Below are positions 8,544 to 16,349 of a stretch of DNA of 48,158 bases, piece by piece; the first letter of the stretch is position 1; every line of letters begins with the position of its first letter. The notes beneath the pieces are model-generated. The model saw nothing but the letters and a program-made list of their open reading frames with translations, was not told where the DNA came from and did not search any database. The stretch lies in the NCBI GenBank assembly GCA_019247495.1, contig JAFAOU010000138.1:1-48158 (forward strand), written 5' to 3'. The stretch comes from Acidobacteriota bacterium (GTDB lineage Bacteria > Acidobacteriota > Thermoanaerobaculia > Gp7-AA8). The translations under genes and the position numbers were made by a program.

Positions 8544-11500
8544 TACTTACTCCTTACGAGCCCGCCCGGCTGTTGTTCGTCCACATACGCGAGGATCTCG
8601 ACCGGTGCCCATGTGGAAGGGTGACTGAGACGAACGTTTTGGTCGTGCGCAAGTGCTGCTTGAGCGATGCGCAACGCGGCCGCCGGATCGAAGCCGTTGT
8701 GCAGTTCAGAGTGTATGCGCTGAAATAAAGGCACAACGGCGTCGTCGTCTACTTCCCACAACGTCCCGATGACATTCCGGGCGCCGGCGGCCAGAAATGC
8801 TCGGGCGATGCTCGGCATCCCCTCAACATGCTGCAACTCACCGCGCATGGTTCCGCAAGCGGCAAGGATCACGAGCTCTGCTCTGCTGAGATTGAGCGAG
8901 GCGATCTCATTCGCATCCAGATCGCCTGTGCGGCCGTAGCCGTCAGGTGCCAGATGCAGAGAGCCGAACGGATCGGTGGAACTGCTGTCAGCGTGACCGG
9001 CGTAGTGAATCATCCCGCTGTGCTGGGCGGCTGCGATGAACCGAGCGCGGGTGGCGCGTTCCGCCATGAGTAACGTCGCAGGGTCATACATAGCGGCGAC
9101 TGCGTTCGCTTCCTGCATCGCATTTGGAAGCGCCGACTCATCGCCTCCGTGCGGGTCACTCACCACTAATGCCGGCGTGAGGGCATGGTGGGGGACGGAG
9201 CGAGTGATCAGTGTCGCGCGCGGTGCCAAAGACACTGTGTAGTCATCAACGATGTAATGGTGCCGGACTACGTCGTAAAGGGCAGCGAATGGCACTTCGT
9301 GAATCTGGCGGTCAGGGACAACGATCAATCGGTCAGCACCCGCTATCTGCGCCGCGACAGGCTTGATCAAAATTTGATAGAGGACCGCAAGCTGTTGTTG
9401 CACTGTTTGAATCGGGCTTCGACGTCGCAGAAGATCATTGCAGCGCTCGATCGCCGTTCTCAGTATGGCGGGCGAGGCGCTAGCGCGAACGACGCCCGTA
9501 TGCGAAGGCGCAGCGTAAAAGATCAGCACTGAGTCTTCCAGCAGGGCATATTCAAGCAGCGCTGTACCCTCTTGCGGGCGTGGCGGCAGCCGTTCCGCGG
9601 CCGCATGAAAAGCCTCTGTCCTCGGGCGATTATCGAGATGCTCGTACACGCTTCGGGCACGCGTTGCGTCACAGAATTCGAACGCTCTGGCAGTCTCGCC
9701 GTGCCGCAGTAACAATGCGGTTTTCTCGGAAGCAAGGCCGCGTTCCGCGTCGTAGAACATGCTCCGCAGGTCGCGGTCGGTGATCGAGGATCGTTCCAAA
9801 TCAATCTCGCGCAACGCGGTGTCGAAATCTGCAAGAGCGCCTACGTCATTCTTTGCTGCTACAAGTGTGCGGCCTCGTTCGAGATACGCCTTCGGTAGCC
9901 ACGCCGTGACGCCGCTTGAACGATAAAACGCGATTGCTGAGTCAAGAAGGCGGAGTGATGTGGAAGGCGTACTACGCCTTACGGCTGCTTCTGCAACGTC
10001 CATGTCGGCTAATGTGCGCCGCTGAAACGCCGGATCGGGAATTGTCTGCGCCATCTGGCGCGCGCTATCGATGGACCGAACGGCGGCGTCCATATATCCG
10101 AGTTTGGCGAGGGCCTGAGCCCGCGAAGATTCGGCAACACACATCGCCGTCGGTTGTCGCCCGTGTCGGAGGTCATCAACCGCAATCGCTGCAAGCGAAA
10201 GCGCCGCCTCGAAGTTACCCTCCTCAACCTGTGCCTGAATGCTTGTCGTCAGAGAAGTGCGGATTCGATTGATTGAACCGGCGCGGCCCAGCACCTTGAT
10301 CGCGGCGACACGCGCGGTCCAAGCCGCAGCGGGCTGAGATATAAGGTCGAGATGAGTCGCGAGCAGCATATCCATCTCGCCGCGGTTTTCTATTTCTCCC
10401 AGAGAGTCGAAGATATTCCGCGACTTAGTGGCCGTACGGATTGCGGCCTCCCAGTCGCCTGCTGAGGAGTAAGCCAGTGTCCGTTCCCATTTGATCTCCG
10501 CCGTCAGGCCGGGGTACCTCTTTGGGTCGACGCGGGCGGCCACCTCGTCCAAAGCGCGTGCGGACTCGGCTACGCGGTTACTGTCATACAAGCAATTCGC
10601 CAGGTAGTAATCAGTGATCAACGTCATCGGGCTACGGGTTCGGGCGAACAGCGCGCGCGCTTCCTGTAGTTTCTTTTGTGCATCCGCGATGCGGCGTTGG
10701 CTGTACAGGATGCGTCCGTCGCGGTAGATGGCGTGGGCGTCGGCGAGAGTTCTTGTGTCGGCGGGGTTGGCGTGGTCAATCGTGGCGACGATGTCCGCGA
10801 CGGATTGCACGTGGTTGAACTCCGTGAGGGCGGTGCCGAGGGTGCGGACGATCGTCAGTGTTTCCGTGGCGGTTTTGGCGTCGCCTTTGTGAAACGCGTC
10901 GGCCCATTTTGCTAATAGGGGACCTTCGCTCCAGGTTCGCGCTTCTTGTGGGTAGTTCCGGGCAAGCGCGACGAGGGGAGCGGTATCGGGCAAGGCGCGG
11001 GAGGCGGTGGCCAGGCGATTCTGGAACTCGTCGCGCGTAGTTACGACACGCAGGTCGCCGAGGTGACGCATTGCCTCGGCGGACCAATGGGAGGACGGGT
11101 CGGCCGCGGCGTAGCGTTGCCAGGCGCGGCGGGCTGCTTCGCTGATGCCGAGGGCTTCGATGATCAGGGCGCGATTGAAGAGGGCATCGTTGAGTTTGGG
11201 ATCGAGGCGGAGTGCGTGGTCGGTATCCGCGAGTGCCTGCGGCAACTCGTGCGGACGCTTTTCCGTGACTGCGAGCGTGTAGCGGGCGGCGCCGAGGTCG
11301 CTCCAGTAGGCTGCGTTATTTGGTGATTGGCGAACGGCCGATTCGAGTGCATCGATCGCATCGCGGTCGCGATCGATCAGCAGATACGCCGCGCCGGATT
11401 CGTGGCGGGCGCGTGCCGAGGGATCGTTAAGCTGCGACTGGATGACGGTGCTCGCGGCGCCGGCGAGTTCCAGGCGTGCCGGATCGAGCAGGCTCGCATG

Positions 11501-11689
11501 GGTCGCTCGTTGCAGGCGCGCGGCCGGCCAGTCGAAGCCGGTCAGGCGCGCGTCGATCGGCCGCCCCGAGTGCGTCGCCAGCGCTTTCAGCTTTTCCGCC
11601 GGCGACTCCTCGGCGGCCCGGCATGCGTACAACGCCAGCACCAAAATGGTGAGAACGCCGCATACCGCTTTTCTCGCTTTCGCAGTCAT
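8543..11689 (-). CDS. exported or lipid-anchored TPR-CHAT protease-like protein
   Basis: 1048 residues. The N-terminus (MTAKARKAVCGVLTILVLA, then LYAC) looks like a signal peptide with a lipobox-like site at C23, so the protein is probably secreted or lipid-anchored. Residues about 60-650 are a long array of TPR-like helical pairs (e.g. NNAAYWSDLGAARYTLA). The C-terminal 350 residues are a CHAT caspase-like domain with the His-Cys dyad intact: H899 in IHYAGHAD and C945 in LAACGT, followed by GMPSIARAFLAAGARNVIGT and LWEVDD. Family knowledge: TPR-CHAT proteins are Cys proteases, some controlling cell death or cleaving a neighbour-encoded target. The adjacent coupled gene (7755-8543) is the obvious candidate partner. 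Hand-counted GC of sample 60-base lines falls from about 67% near 10.7 kb to about 52% near 9.25 kb. Confidence 0.88.
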   Translation of the reverse strand: MTAKARKAVCGVLTILVLALYACRAAEESPAEKLKALATHSGRPIDARLTGFDWPAARLQRATHASLLDPARLELAGAASTVIQSQLNDPSARARHESGAAYLLIDRDRDAIDALESAVRQSPNNAAYWSDLGAARYTLAVTEKRPHELPQALADTDHALRLDPKLNDALFNRALIIEALGISEAARRAWQRYAAADPSSHWSAEAMRHLGDLRVVTTRDEFQNRLATASRALPDTAPLVALARNYPQEARTWSEGPLLAKWADAFHKGDAKTATETLTIVRTLGTALTEFNHVQSVADIVATIDHANPADTRTLADAHAIYRDGRILYSQRRIADAQKKLQEARALFARTRSPMTLITDYYLANCLYDSNRVAESARALDEVAARVDPKRYPGLTAEIKWERTLAYSSAGDWEAAIRTATKSRNIFDSLGEIENRGEMDMLLATHLDLISQPAAAWTARVAAIKVLGRAGSINRIRTSLTTSIQAQVEEGNFEAALSLAAIAVDDLRHGRQPTAMCVAESSRAQALAKLGYMDAAVRSIDSARQMAQTIPDPAFQRRTLADMDVAEAAVRRSTPSTSLRLLDSAIAFYRSSGVTAWLPKAYLERGRTLVAAKNDVGALADFDTALREIDLERSSITDRDLRSMFYDAERGLASEKTALLLRHGETARAFEFCDATRARSVYEHLDNRPRTEAFHAAAERLPPRPQEGTALLEYALLEDSVLIFYAAPSHTGVVRASASPAILRTAIERCNDLLRRRSPIQTVQQQLAVLYQILIKPVAAQIAGADRLIVVPDRQIHEVPFAALYDVVRHHYIVDDYTVSLAPRATLITRSVPHHALTPALVVSDPHGGDESALPNAMQEANAVAAMYDPATLLMAERATRARFIAAAQHSGMIHYAGHADSSSTDPFGSLHLAPDGYGRTGDLDANEIASLNLSRAELVILAACGTMRGELQHVEGMPSIARAFLAAGARNVIGTLWEVDDDAVVPLFQRIHSELHNGFDPAAALRIAQAALAHDQNVRLSHPSTWAPVEILAYVDEQQPGGLVRSK

Positions 11690-11797
11690 CGACAGGTCTC
11701 CCGTGCCGGACCCTAATCCGCCAGTGAGGGCTTGTGTAACTGGTTAGAGGGACGCGTCTCCGGAATTACCACGAGCGATAGCACTCGATCCTCGGGC

Positions 11798-11803
11798 TAC
11801 ACT
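11798..11803 (+). promoter_or_regulatory. -10-like hexamer before the acyltransferase
   Basis: TACACT ends 11 bases before the ATG at 11815, and no Shine-Dalgarno sequence lies between them. It fits the leaderless pattern seen at other first genes in the window. No clear -35. Confidence 0.4.
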
Positions 11804-11814
11804 GCCGCGCACCG

Positions 11815-13260
11815 ATGCGACTTCTGCTCGAGGTTCTCGTCGCGGTGCTGGTCCTCGCCGCGATCGCGCTCGTGGTGGGCAAACGGCACGCGCGCCGTTT
11901 TCAGCGGAAGCGGCACATCCGCGTCGATCGCTTCAAGCTCAAACGCCGCCATGCCGATATCGAGCTGGAAGTCTTCGGCAGCCGCGAAGTCGTCGAAGCG
12001 ATCCGCGGCTACGCGAAAGAGCATCACGCGTCGATCGAAGAGGCCACGCGTCAGGCGCGGACGTACCTGCGCGAGATCGTTCCGAAGTTCAATCTCCTCG
12101 CGTACTACCGGGTCGGTGCGCCGCTGGCGCGCGCGATCATGCATTTTCTGTATCGCCCCGTGGTCGAGCACAAGACGCTGCGCGACTTCAACGCCACGGC
12201 GCCGAAGAATGCGGTGGTCGTTTACCTCATCAATCATCGTTCGAATGCCGACTACGTCCTGGTCGCGCACATGCTCTTCAAGTTCGTCTCGTTGTCGTAC
12301 GCGGTGGGCGAGTGGGCGCGCGTCTGGCCGCTGAATCATCTCTTCAAATGGTTCGGCGGCTACTTCATCCGGCGGCGGTATCGCGAACCGCTGTACCACG
12401 CGGTGCTGTCGACATTCGTCAGCACGATTACGAAGAACGGCGTGACGCAGGGCGTCTTCATCGAAGGCGGCCTGACGCGCGACGGCGCGTTTCAAAAGCC
12501 GAAGCTGGGGATGCTCGACTACATCGTGGCCGGCAAGCGCGATCCCGGATTCAGCGCGCCGCTGTTTCTGATCCCGACGGCGATCAACTATGACCGGGTG
12601 CTCGAGGACCGTAATCTCACCGAGGAGTTGGTGGGGAAGGAAGACCGGCGCACGAAGAGCGACAAGCTGCAGACGACGATCGATTTTCTCTTTCGCAACC
12701 TGCTGCGAAGCATCCTGAAGCGCTTCAAACGCTACGGCTATGCGGTGGTCACGTTCGGCACGCCGATTGCGGTCGACGAGTTCGTCGGCGAGCATCCGGC
12801 CATCCTCGCGCCGGTCTACGACGACCGGAAAGCGGCGCTGACGGAGCTGGCGGAACGCGTGATGCTGGAGATTTCGAACGCGCTGCCGGTCACGCCGGTG
12901 ACGCTGCTTGCTCGGGTGTTTGCCGACGCCGCCGAGCCGTTGACGGACGCCGAGATCGTCGACGCCATCGATCGCTATCGCGAGACCTGGCGCAATCGGG
13001 TCTGGCTGCTGCGCGAGAAAACGGGCGAGGCGATCTGGCGCGCCGCGCGGCCGGTCGTCGAGTTGCGGCATCTCATCGAACCGGCCGAGCGATGGCGCTC
13101 CGATCTCTTCGAAGGAAGCGGCGTTCCGGTCATCGAGGAAGCGTGGCGATGGAATCCGCGCGAGACGTTGCTGCGCGACTACTACGCGAACTCGCTGATG
13201 ACGTTCGATGAGGTGAAGCAGCGCGGGTGGCCGGAGCGGAAGCGCGACAAGCATGCTTGA
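11815..13260 (+). CDS. PlsB-like glycerol-3-phosphate acyltransferase
   Basis: 481 residues. An N-terminal membrane anchor (about 3-22) precedes an acyltransferase domain with all four PlsB-type blocks: INHRSNADYVL (H141, D146), GGYFIRRRY (184-187 FIRR), FIEGGLTRDG (E217-G-G) and LIPTAINYDRV (P254). It would acylate the sn-1 position of glycerol-3-phosphate, or a related lysophospholipid, at the inner membrane. It is shorter than the roughly 800-residue enterobacterial PlsB, lacking the long N- and C-terminal extensions, so the acceptor is uncertain. The following gene's -35 hexamer overlaps its stop codon. Confidence 0.85.
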   Translation: MRLLLEVLVAVLVLAAIALVVGKRHARRFQRKRHIRVDRFKLKRRHADIELEVFGSREVVEAIRGYAKEHHASIEEATRQARTYLREIVPKFNLLAYYRVGAPLARAIMHFLYRPVVEHKTLRDFNATAPKNAVVVYLINHRSNADYVLVAHMLFKFVSLSYAVGEWARVWPLNHLFKWFGGYFIRRRYREPLYHAVLSTFVSTITKNGVTQGVFIEGGLTRDGAFQKPKLGMLDYIVAGKRDPGFSAPLFLIPTAINYDRVLEDRNLTEELVGKEDRRTKSDKLQTTIDFLFRNLLRSILKRFKRYGYAVVTFGTPIAVDEFVGEHPAILAPVYDDRKAALTELAERVMLEISNALPVTPVTLLARVFADAAEPLTDAEIVDAIDRYRETWRNRVWLLREKTGEAIWRAARPVVELRHLIEPAERWRSDLFEGSGVPVIEEAWRWNPRETLLRDYYANSLMTFDEVKQRGWPERKRDKHA

Positions 13261-13285
13261 CATGTGACCGGCGCTTGGCTATCGT
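13257..13285 (+). promoter_or_regulatory. sigma-70-type promoter of the alpha/beta hydrolase
   Basis: A perfect TTGACA (13257-13262) and TATCGT (13280-13285) are separated by exactly 17 bases. The -35 overlaps the TGA stop of the acyltransferase gene. Predicted start near 13292, just before AAGGAG (13293-13298) and the ATG at 13306. This is the only canonical -35/-10 pair I found in the window. Confidence 0.6.
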
Positions 13286-13305
13286 CTCTGACAAGGAGAC
13301 TTTAC

Positions 13306-14124
13306 ATGAAACGACTGTCACTCTTCGCCATCCTTTTTGCAGCCTGTGTGCATGCGCCGGTTTCCGGACCGGTGACGACGCCGAACGGCGCGATCTACGT
13401 CGACGACGGCGGCCGCGGCGGATTGCCGGTGCTCTTCATCCACGGCAACGGCGCCGACTCGTCGCAGTGGGGGACGCAACTCGCGCACCTGCGCAAGACG
13501 CGCCGCGCAGTCGCTGTCGATCTCCCTGGGATGGGCAACTCAGCGCCTGCTGCGAATGGCGACTACTCGCCGAAAGCGAACGCCGCCGCGGTCGATGCCG
13601 CGGTGATGTCGATCGGACTGAAGCGCTTCGTCCTCGTCGGCCATAGCTACGGCGGCGCGGTCGCTGCAACCTACGCCGCCGCGCATCCGGACAAAGTGGC
13701 CGCCGTCATCTATGCCGACTCCGCCGCCAGCGTTCCGGCGATGTCGCCGCCGATGCAGAAGTTCGTCGATGCTCTTCGTGCCGACCGCATGAAAGTCACG
13801 CGCATGTGGTTCGCGCCGATGCTGAAGCCGTCATCGCAGGCCGTTCAGGATCGCGTGTTCGCAACGGTCGAGAAATCGAAAGTCGACGCCTTCGCCGGCG
13901 CGCTCGAACGGCTGGCCGGTTACGACGCGAAGGCGGTCGTGAACGCCTATTCCGGCCCGAAATTCGTCATCTACGCGGCCGACATCGAATCGCCACAATC
14001 CTTCCGCCCGCAGTTCCCCGACTTCCCCTCCGAAAAAATCACCGGCGCCGGTCACTGGCTGATGCTCGACAAACCGGACGAATTCAACTCCGCGCTGGAT
14101 AAGTTCCTCGCGCAGATTCACTAA
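13306..14124 (+). CDS. alpha/beta-hydrolase lipoprotein
   Basis: 272 residues. The short hydrophobic N-terminus ends at a lipobox-like LFAAC (C14), so it is probably lipid-anchored in the periplasm. The hydrolase fold shows oxyanion HGNGADSSQW (H46), nucleophile elbow VGHSYGG (S114) and catalytic H249 in GAGHWLMLDKP. An acidic residue in IYAADIES is the likely third member of the triad. Substrate unknown. An upstream in-frame ATG at 13264 exists, but AAGGAG at 13293-13298 and the promoter position favour the ATG at 13306. Confidence 0.85.
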   Translation: MKRLSLFAILFAACVHAPVSGPVTTPNGAIYVDDGGRGGLPVLFIHGNGADSSQWGTQLAHLRKTRRAVAVDLPGMGNSAPAANGDYSPKANAAAVDAAVMSIGLKRFVLVGHSYGGAVAATYAAAHPDKVAAVIYADSAASVPAMSPPMQKFVDALRADRMKVTRMWFAPMLKPSSQAVQDRVFATVEKSKVDAFAGALERLAGYDAKAVVNAYSGPKFVIYAADIESPQSFRPQFPDFPSEKITGAGHWLMLDKPDEFNSALDKFLAQIH

Positions 14125-14162
14125 CGCCGAGGGGTGGATGACCGATCGAATTGGCCTGACGG

Positions 14163-14217
14163 TAAACTCACCGCGATGATTCCAACCGCTCAACACCGAG
14201 TGTCGAAGGTCGGATAG
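14163..14217 (+). promoter_or_regulatory. promoter with possible leader peptide ORF upstream of SUKH gene
   Basis: TAAACT (14163-14168) is followed after 7 bases by ATG (14176) opening a 13-codon frame (MIPTAQHRVSKVG, stop TAG 14215-14217). That matches the leaderless pattern elsewhere. The SUKH gene then starts at 14245 with AAGGA upstream. The mini-ORF may be a leader peptide or the relic of a displaced gene start. The rest of the 120-base gap shows nothing else. Confidence 0.3.
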
Positions 14218-14244
14218 TTCGCTTTACGAAGGACCCCTGTCGCG

Positions 14245-14823
14245 ATGTCGGACGATGAACTGATCGAGAAACTGAAGACACTCAAGCGTTGGTTCAGAAA
14301 GCCGCGAGTGCGGGTCTCCTTTCCTCAAACGATCGCTCCTGTCGCGACCGATCAAGAGTTGTCAGACGCTGAACAACGGCTCGGACGGACGCTGCCACCA
14401 CTATTGCGGCGGATCTACCGGGAAGTAGGCAACGGCGGGTTCGGGCCAGGCTTCGGCATGATAGGCGTTGGCAGTGGGCACAAGAACCCGCTGGGCTTCG
14501 ATCTCGTGCAGAACTATCGATCGCTGAGCGCCGAAGATTCCTGGTGGCCGGATTGGCTGGTTCCCCTGTTTGACTGGGGATGCGCGAGCTTCACGTGTCT
14601 CGATCTCGATGGCGGGGAGTTGAAGCGGTCCATTCCGGACTTCGATGGCGGCGATGATGAGCCGGACAACGTCCTGTTCCTTTTCGAGGAAAAAAGTTTG
14701 GCCGCGTACCTGACTCGATGGCTTGCCGGAGAACAGCTGAGCCGTCCCGAGACCCTACTCTTGCTTGAGCGTGAGCGGAGAGAAGGAAGAACAACCCGCT
14801 CACATGAATCGGGAACTTCGTAA
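14245..14823 (+). CDS. SMI1/KNR4 (SUKH) family protein
   Basis: 192 residues. The SUKH fold is suggested by ATDQELSDAEQRLGRTLPPL, then LLRRIYREVGNGGFGPGFGM and a later LVPLFDWGCASFTCLDLD. These match the helix, G-N-G-G and W-G-C-G-like blocks of SUKH-1. SUKH proteins are commonly immunity proteins to polymorphic toxins; no toxin gene is visible here. The N-terminus is basic (LKRWFRKPRVRV). It lies upstream of a TPR gene (45-base gap) and 1.3 kb from a second SUKH gene on the other strand. Base composition is lower in GC than the flanking metabolic genes. Confidence 0.78.
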   Translation: MSDDELIEKLKTLKRWFRKPRVRVSFPQTIAPVATDQELSDAEQRLGRTLPPLLRRIYREVGNGGFGPGFGMIGVGSGHKNPLGFDLVQNYRSLSAEDSWWPDWLVPLFDWGCASFTCLDLDGGELKRSIPDFDGGDDEPDNVLFLFEEKSLAAYLTRWLAGEQLSRPETLLLLERERREGRTTRSHESGTS

Positions 14824-14867
14824 CGCGCGCAGCCTTGGACGGCAATCCCTTCTTTCTCGGAGGATCG

Positions 14868-15368
14868 ATGGATCTGGTGGAGGCGAAACGGCGAGGCAAT
14901 CTACTCCTCGCGCAGCGGAAAGCGCAGGAAGCGCAGGAGGTCTTCGAAGCGATCATTCGAGAATACCCGGACGAGAAGGATGGCTACGTCGGATTGGCCA
15001 AGACTCTCGCCGCGCGGGGTCGGGCGGAAGAGCTGATCGCAGCGATCGAACCAGTCATCGAAAGGCTCGACGCCTATATCCTCATCGCATCATTGGCCGA
15101 GGCCTATCGAATGGTCTATTTCAGAGGCCGGCCCGACGTCGCAGAGAAAGCGATTCGCTACGGGGAGATGGCCCTCGCGGAGCGGTTTGCTGATCGTTTC
15201 AATTTCACGATCGCGTTCTATCTCTCGGAGATTCTCTTCAACGCGAAGGACTACGGGCGCGCGGCATCGCTCTGCGAGCGCTGCCTGCTCAAAGACCCGA
15301 GCCATCCAATTGTGAAGGCTCGCCTGGCGCGCTGCAGGGAACTGTCGGGGAAAGAGGCAACACTGTGA
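14868..15368 (+). CDS. small TPR-repeat protein
   Basis: 166 residues, all helical, with TPR-like pairs: AKRRGNLLLAQRKAQEAQEV, DGYVGLAKTLAARGRAEEL and YLSEILFNAKDYGRAASLCE, the last followed by RCLLKDPSHPIVKARLARC. Soluble, no signal peptide. The frame opens at 14835, but the ATG at 14868 has CGGAGGA about 4 bases upstream and starts directly at the first helix. It follows the SUKH gene by 45 bases and is probably co-transcribed. Its role may be protein binding within the presumed immunity cluster, but that is inference from position only. Confidence 0.75.
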   Translation: MDLVEAKRRGNLLLAQRKAQEAQEVFEAIIREYPDEKDGYVGLAKTLAARGRAEELIAAIEPVIERLDAYILIASLAEAYRMVYFRGRPDVAEKAIRYGEMALAERFADRFNFTIAFYLSEILFNAKDYGRAASLCERCLLKDPSHPIVKARLARCRELSGKEATL

Positions 15369-15412
15369 TCATCGAAATGGTGCTCAATAGCCACAAGACG
15401 TGACGGAGTGAT

Positions 15413-15646
15413 ATGCGCTTCTTACATCTTTGCCTTCTGTCAAGCGGCGAGCGATTCGAGGAACGGATTGTTGACACCGCGGCTCTCCATCAGCGCCGGC
15501 TCGATCAGTACCGGAGACTTTTTACATCTCCGAACATCGCACGGGGAGTGGTTTCGCCAGACATGCGCGCTTTCGATTCTCCCGAGGTGTATCTGGCGGC
15601 GGCGTTCTTCACGGCGATCGGTGTCGAACGAAATGCAGGAGAGTGA
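15413..15646 (+). CDS. small hypothetical protein
   Basis: 77 codons with ATG at 15413 and GGAG 4 bases upstream. The product (MRFLHLCLLSSGERFEERIV...) has no recognised domain. It may be a remnant of a larger gene, since the C-terminus (FFTAIGVERNAGE) ends abruptly. An overlapping longer frame (15408-15725) looks compositionally worse. Real coding status is uncertain. Confidence 0.3.
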   Translation: MRFLHLCLLSSGERFEERIVDTAALHQRRLDQYRRLFTSPNIARGVVSPDMRAFDSPEVYLAAAFFTAIGVERNAGE

Positions 15647-15677
15647 AGAGCGACGGTTCAGCGCGAGTCGCTTCTGC

Positions 15678-16127
15678 TTATTCGTCTCTGAGAAGTGCCG
15701 TGAACTCGTCGAAGTTTCGAGCTAGCCGCGTGATGGCATCCGCAGCTTCTTTTTCATGAGACCAATAGACCACGGCAGGCTCGTTTCCGCTCCGATAATC
15801 GAATGCGATGTAGTCGCTGCCTCCCTCGATGGCGAATGGAATGACGCTGGCCGGCAGGCGGTCAGCCAGCACGCGATGCGTATCAACGACGCTTTCCGCG
15901 TCGTCTTCATTGAACGTCAACAACATCCCCAGACCGGTCGTGATGAGTCCGATTTCCTCGTCCGGGACATCGAAGGTGCCGCGCAGCGGTGAGCCGCCAT
16001 GGCAGGCGAGGACTGCCTCCTTGTAGCTGGCGGGAAACCGAATGCCGAGTTGCTGTTCGACGGCTGCGATTTCGCTCTCGCTCACGGGGGCGAGGCACCG
16101 TTCCCAACCAAGTTCTTGCCACGGCAT
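15678..16127 (-). CDS. SMI1/KNR4 (SUKH) family protein
   Basis: 149 residues, a compact SUKH domain: VSESEIAAVEQQLGIRFPAS, then YKEAVLACHGG, DEEIGLITTGLGMLLTFNED, VIPFAIEGGSDYIAFDYRSG and the terminal FDEFTALL. This ordering is typical of SUKH immunity-type proteins. The minus-strand ATG at 16127 has GAGGAA about 9 bases upstream. It sits about 100 bases from the tRNA-Gln gene and faces the other SUKH gene. No cognate nuclease or toxin is visible in the window, so it may be an orphan immunity gene. Confidence 0.82.
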   Translation of the reverse strand: MPWQELGWERCLAPVSESEIAAVEQQLGIRFPASYKEAVLACHGGSPLRGTFDVPDEEIGLITTGLGMLLTFNEDDAESVVDTHRVLADRLPASVIPFAIEGGSDYIAFDYRSGNEPAVVYWSHEKEAADAITRLARNFDEFTALLRDE

Positions 16128-16230
16128 TTTTCGCAGTTCCTCAATACCGGACGCGTATCGAACCGCATTGGCAGCCGCGCAGATCGCGCACTCGGAAGAA
16201 TCTCAAAAAAGGCTGCCGGCGCGTCGCCCG

Positions 16231-16302
<72 letters not shown>

Positions 16303-16349
16303 TCACGGTGACGCGGAATCCTAAACGAAATCGCGGATTTGTCATTCCG

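Noticed and set aside
11797..13263. A 488-codon open frame antisense to the PlsB-like gene
   Set aside because: It mirrors a gene with all acyltransferase motifs; the product is Arg/Asp/His-rich without domains, as expected from GC-rich antisense frames.
15408..15725. A 105-codon frame overlapping the small ORF at 15413
   Set aside because: No ribosome site, Ser/Arg-biased composition, and it runs into the oppositely oriented SUKH gene.
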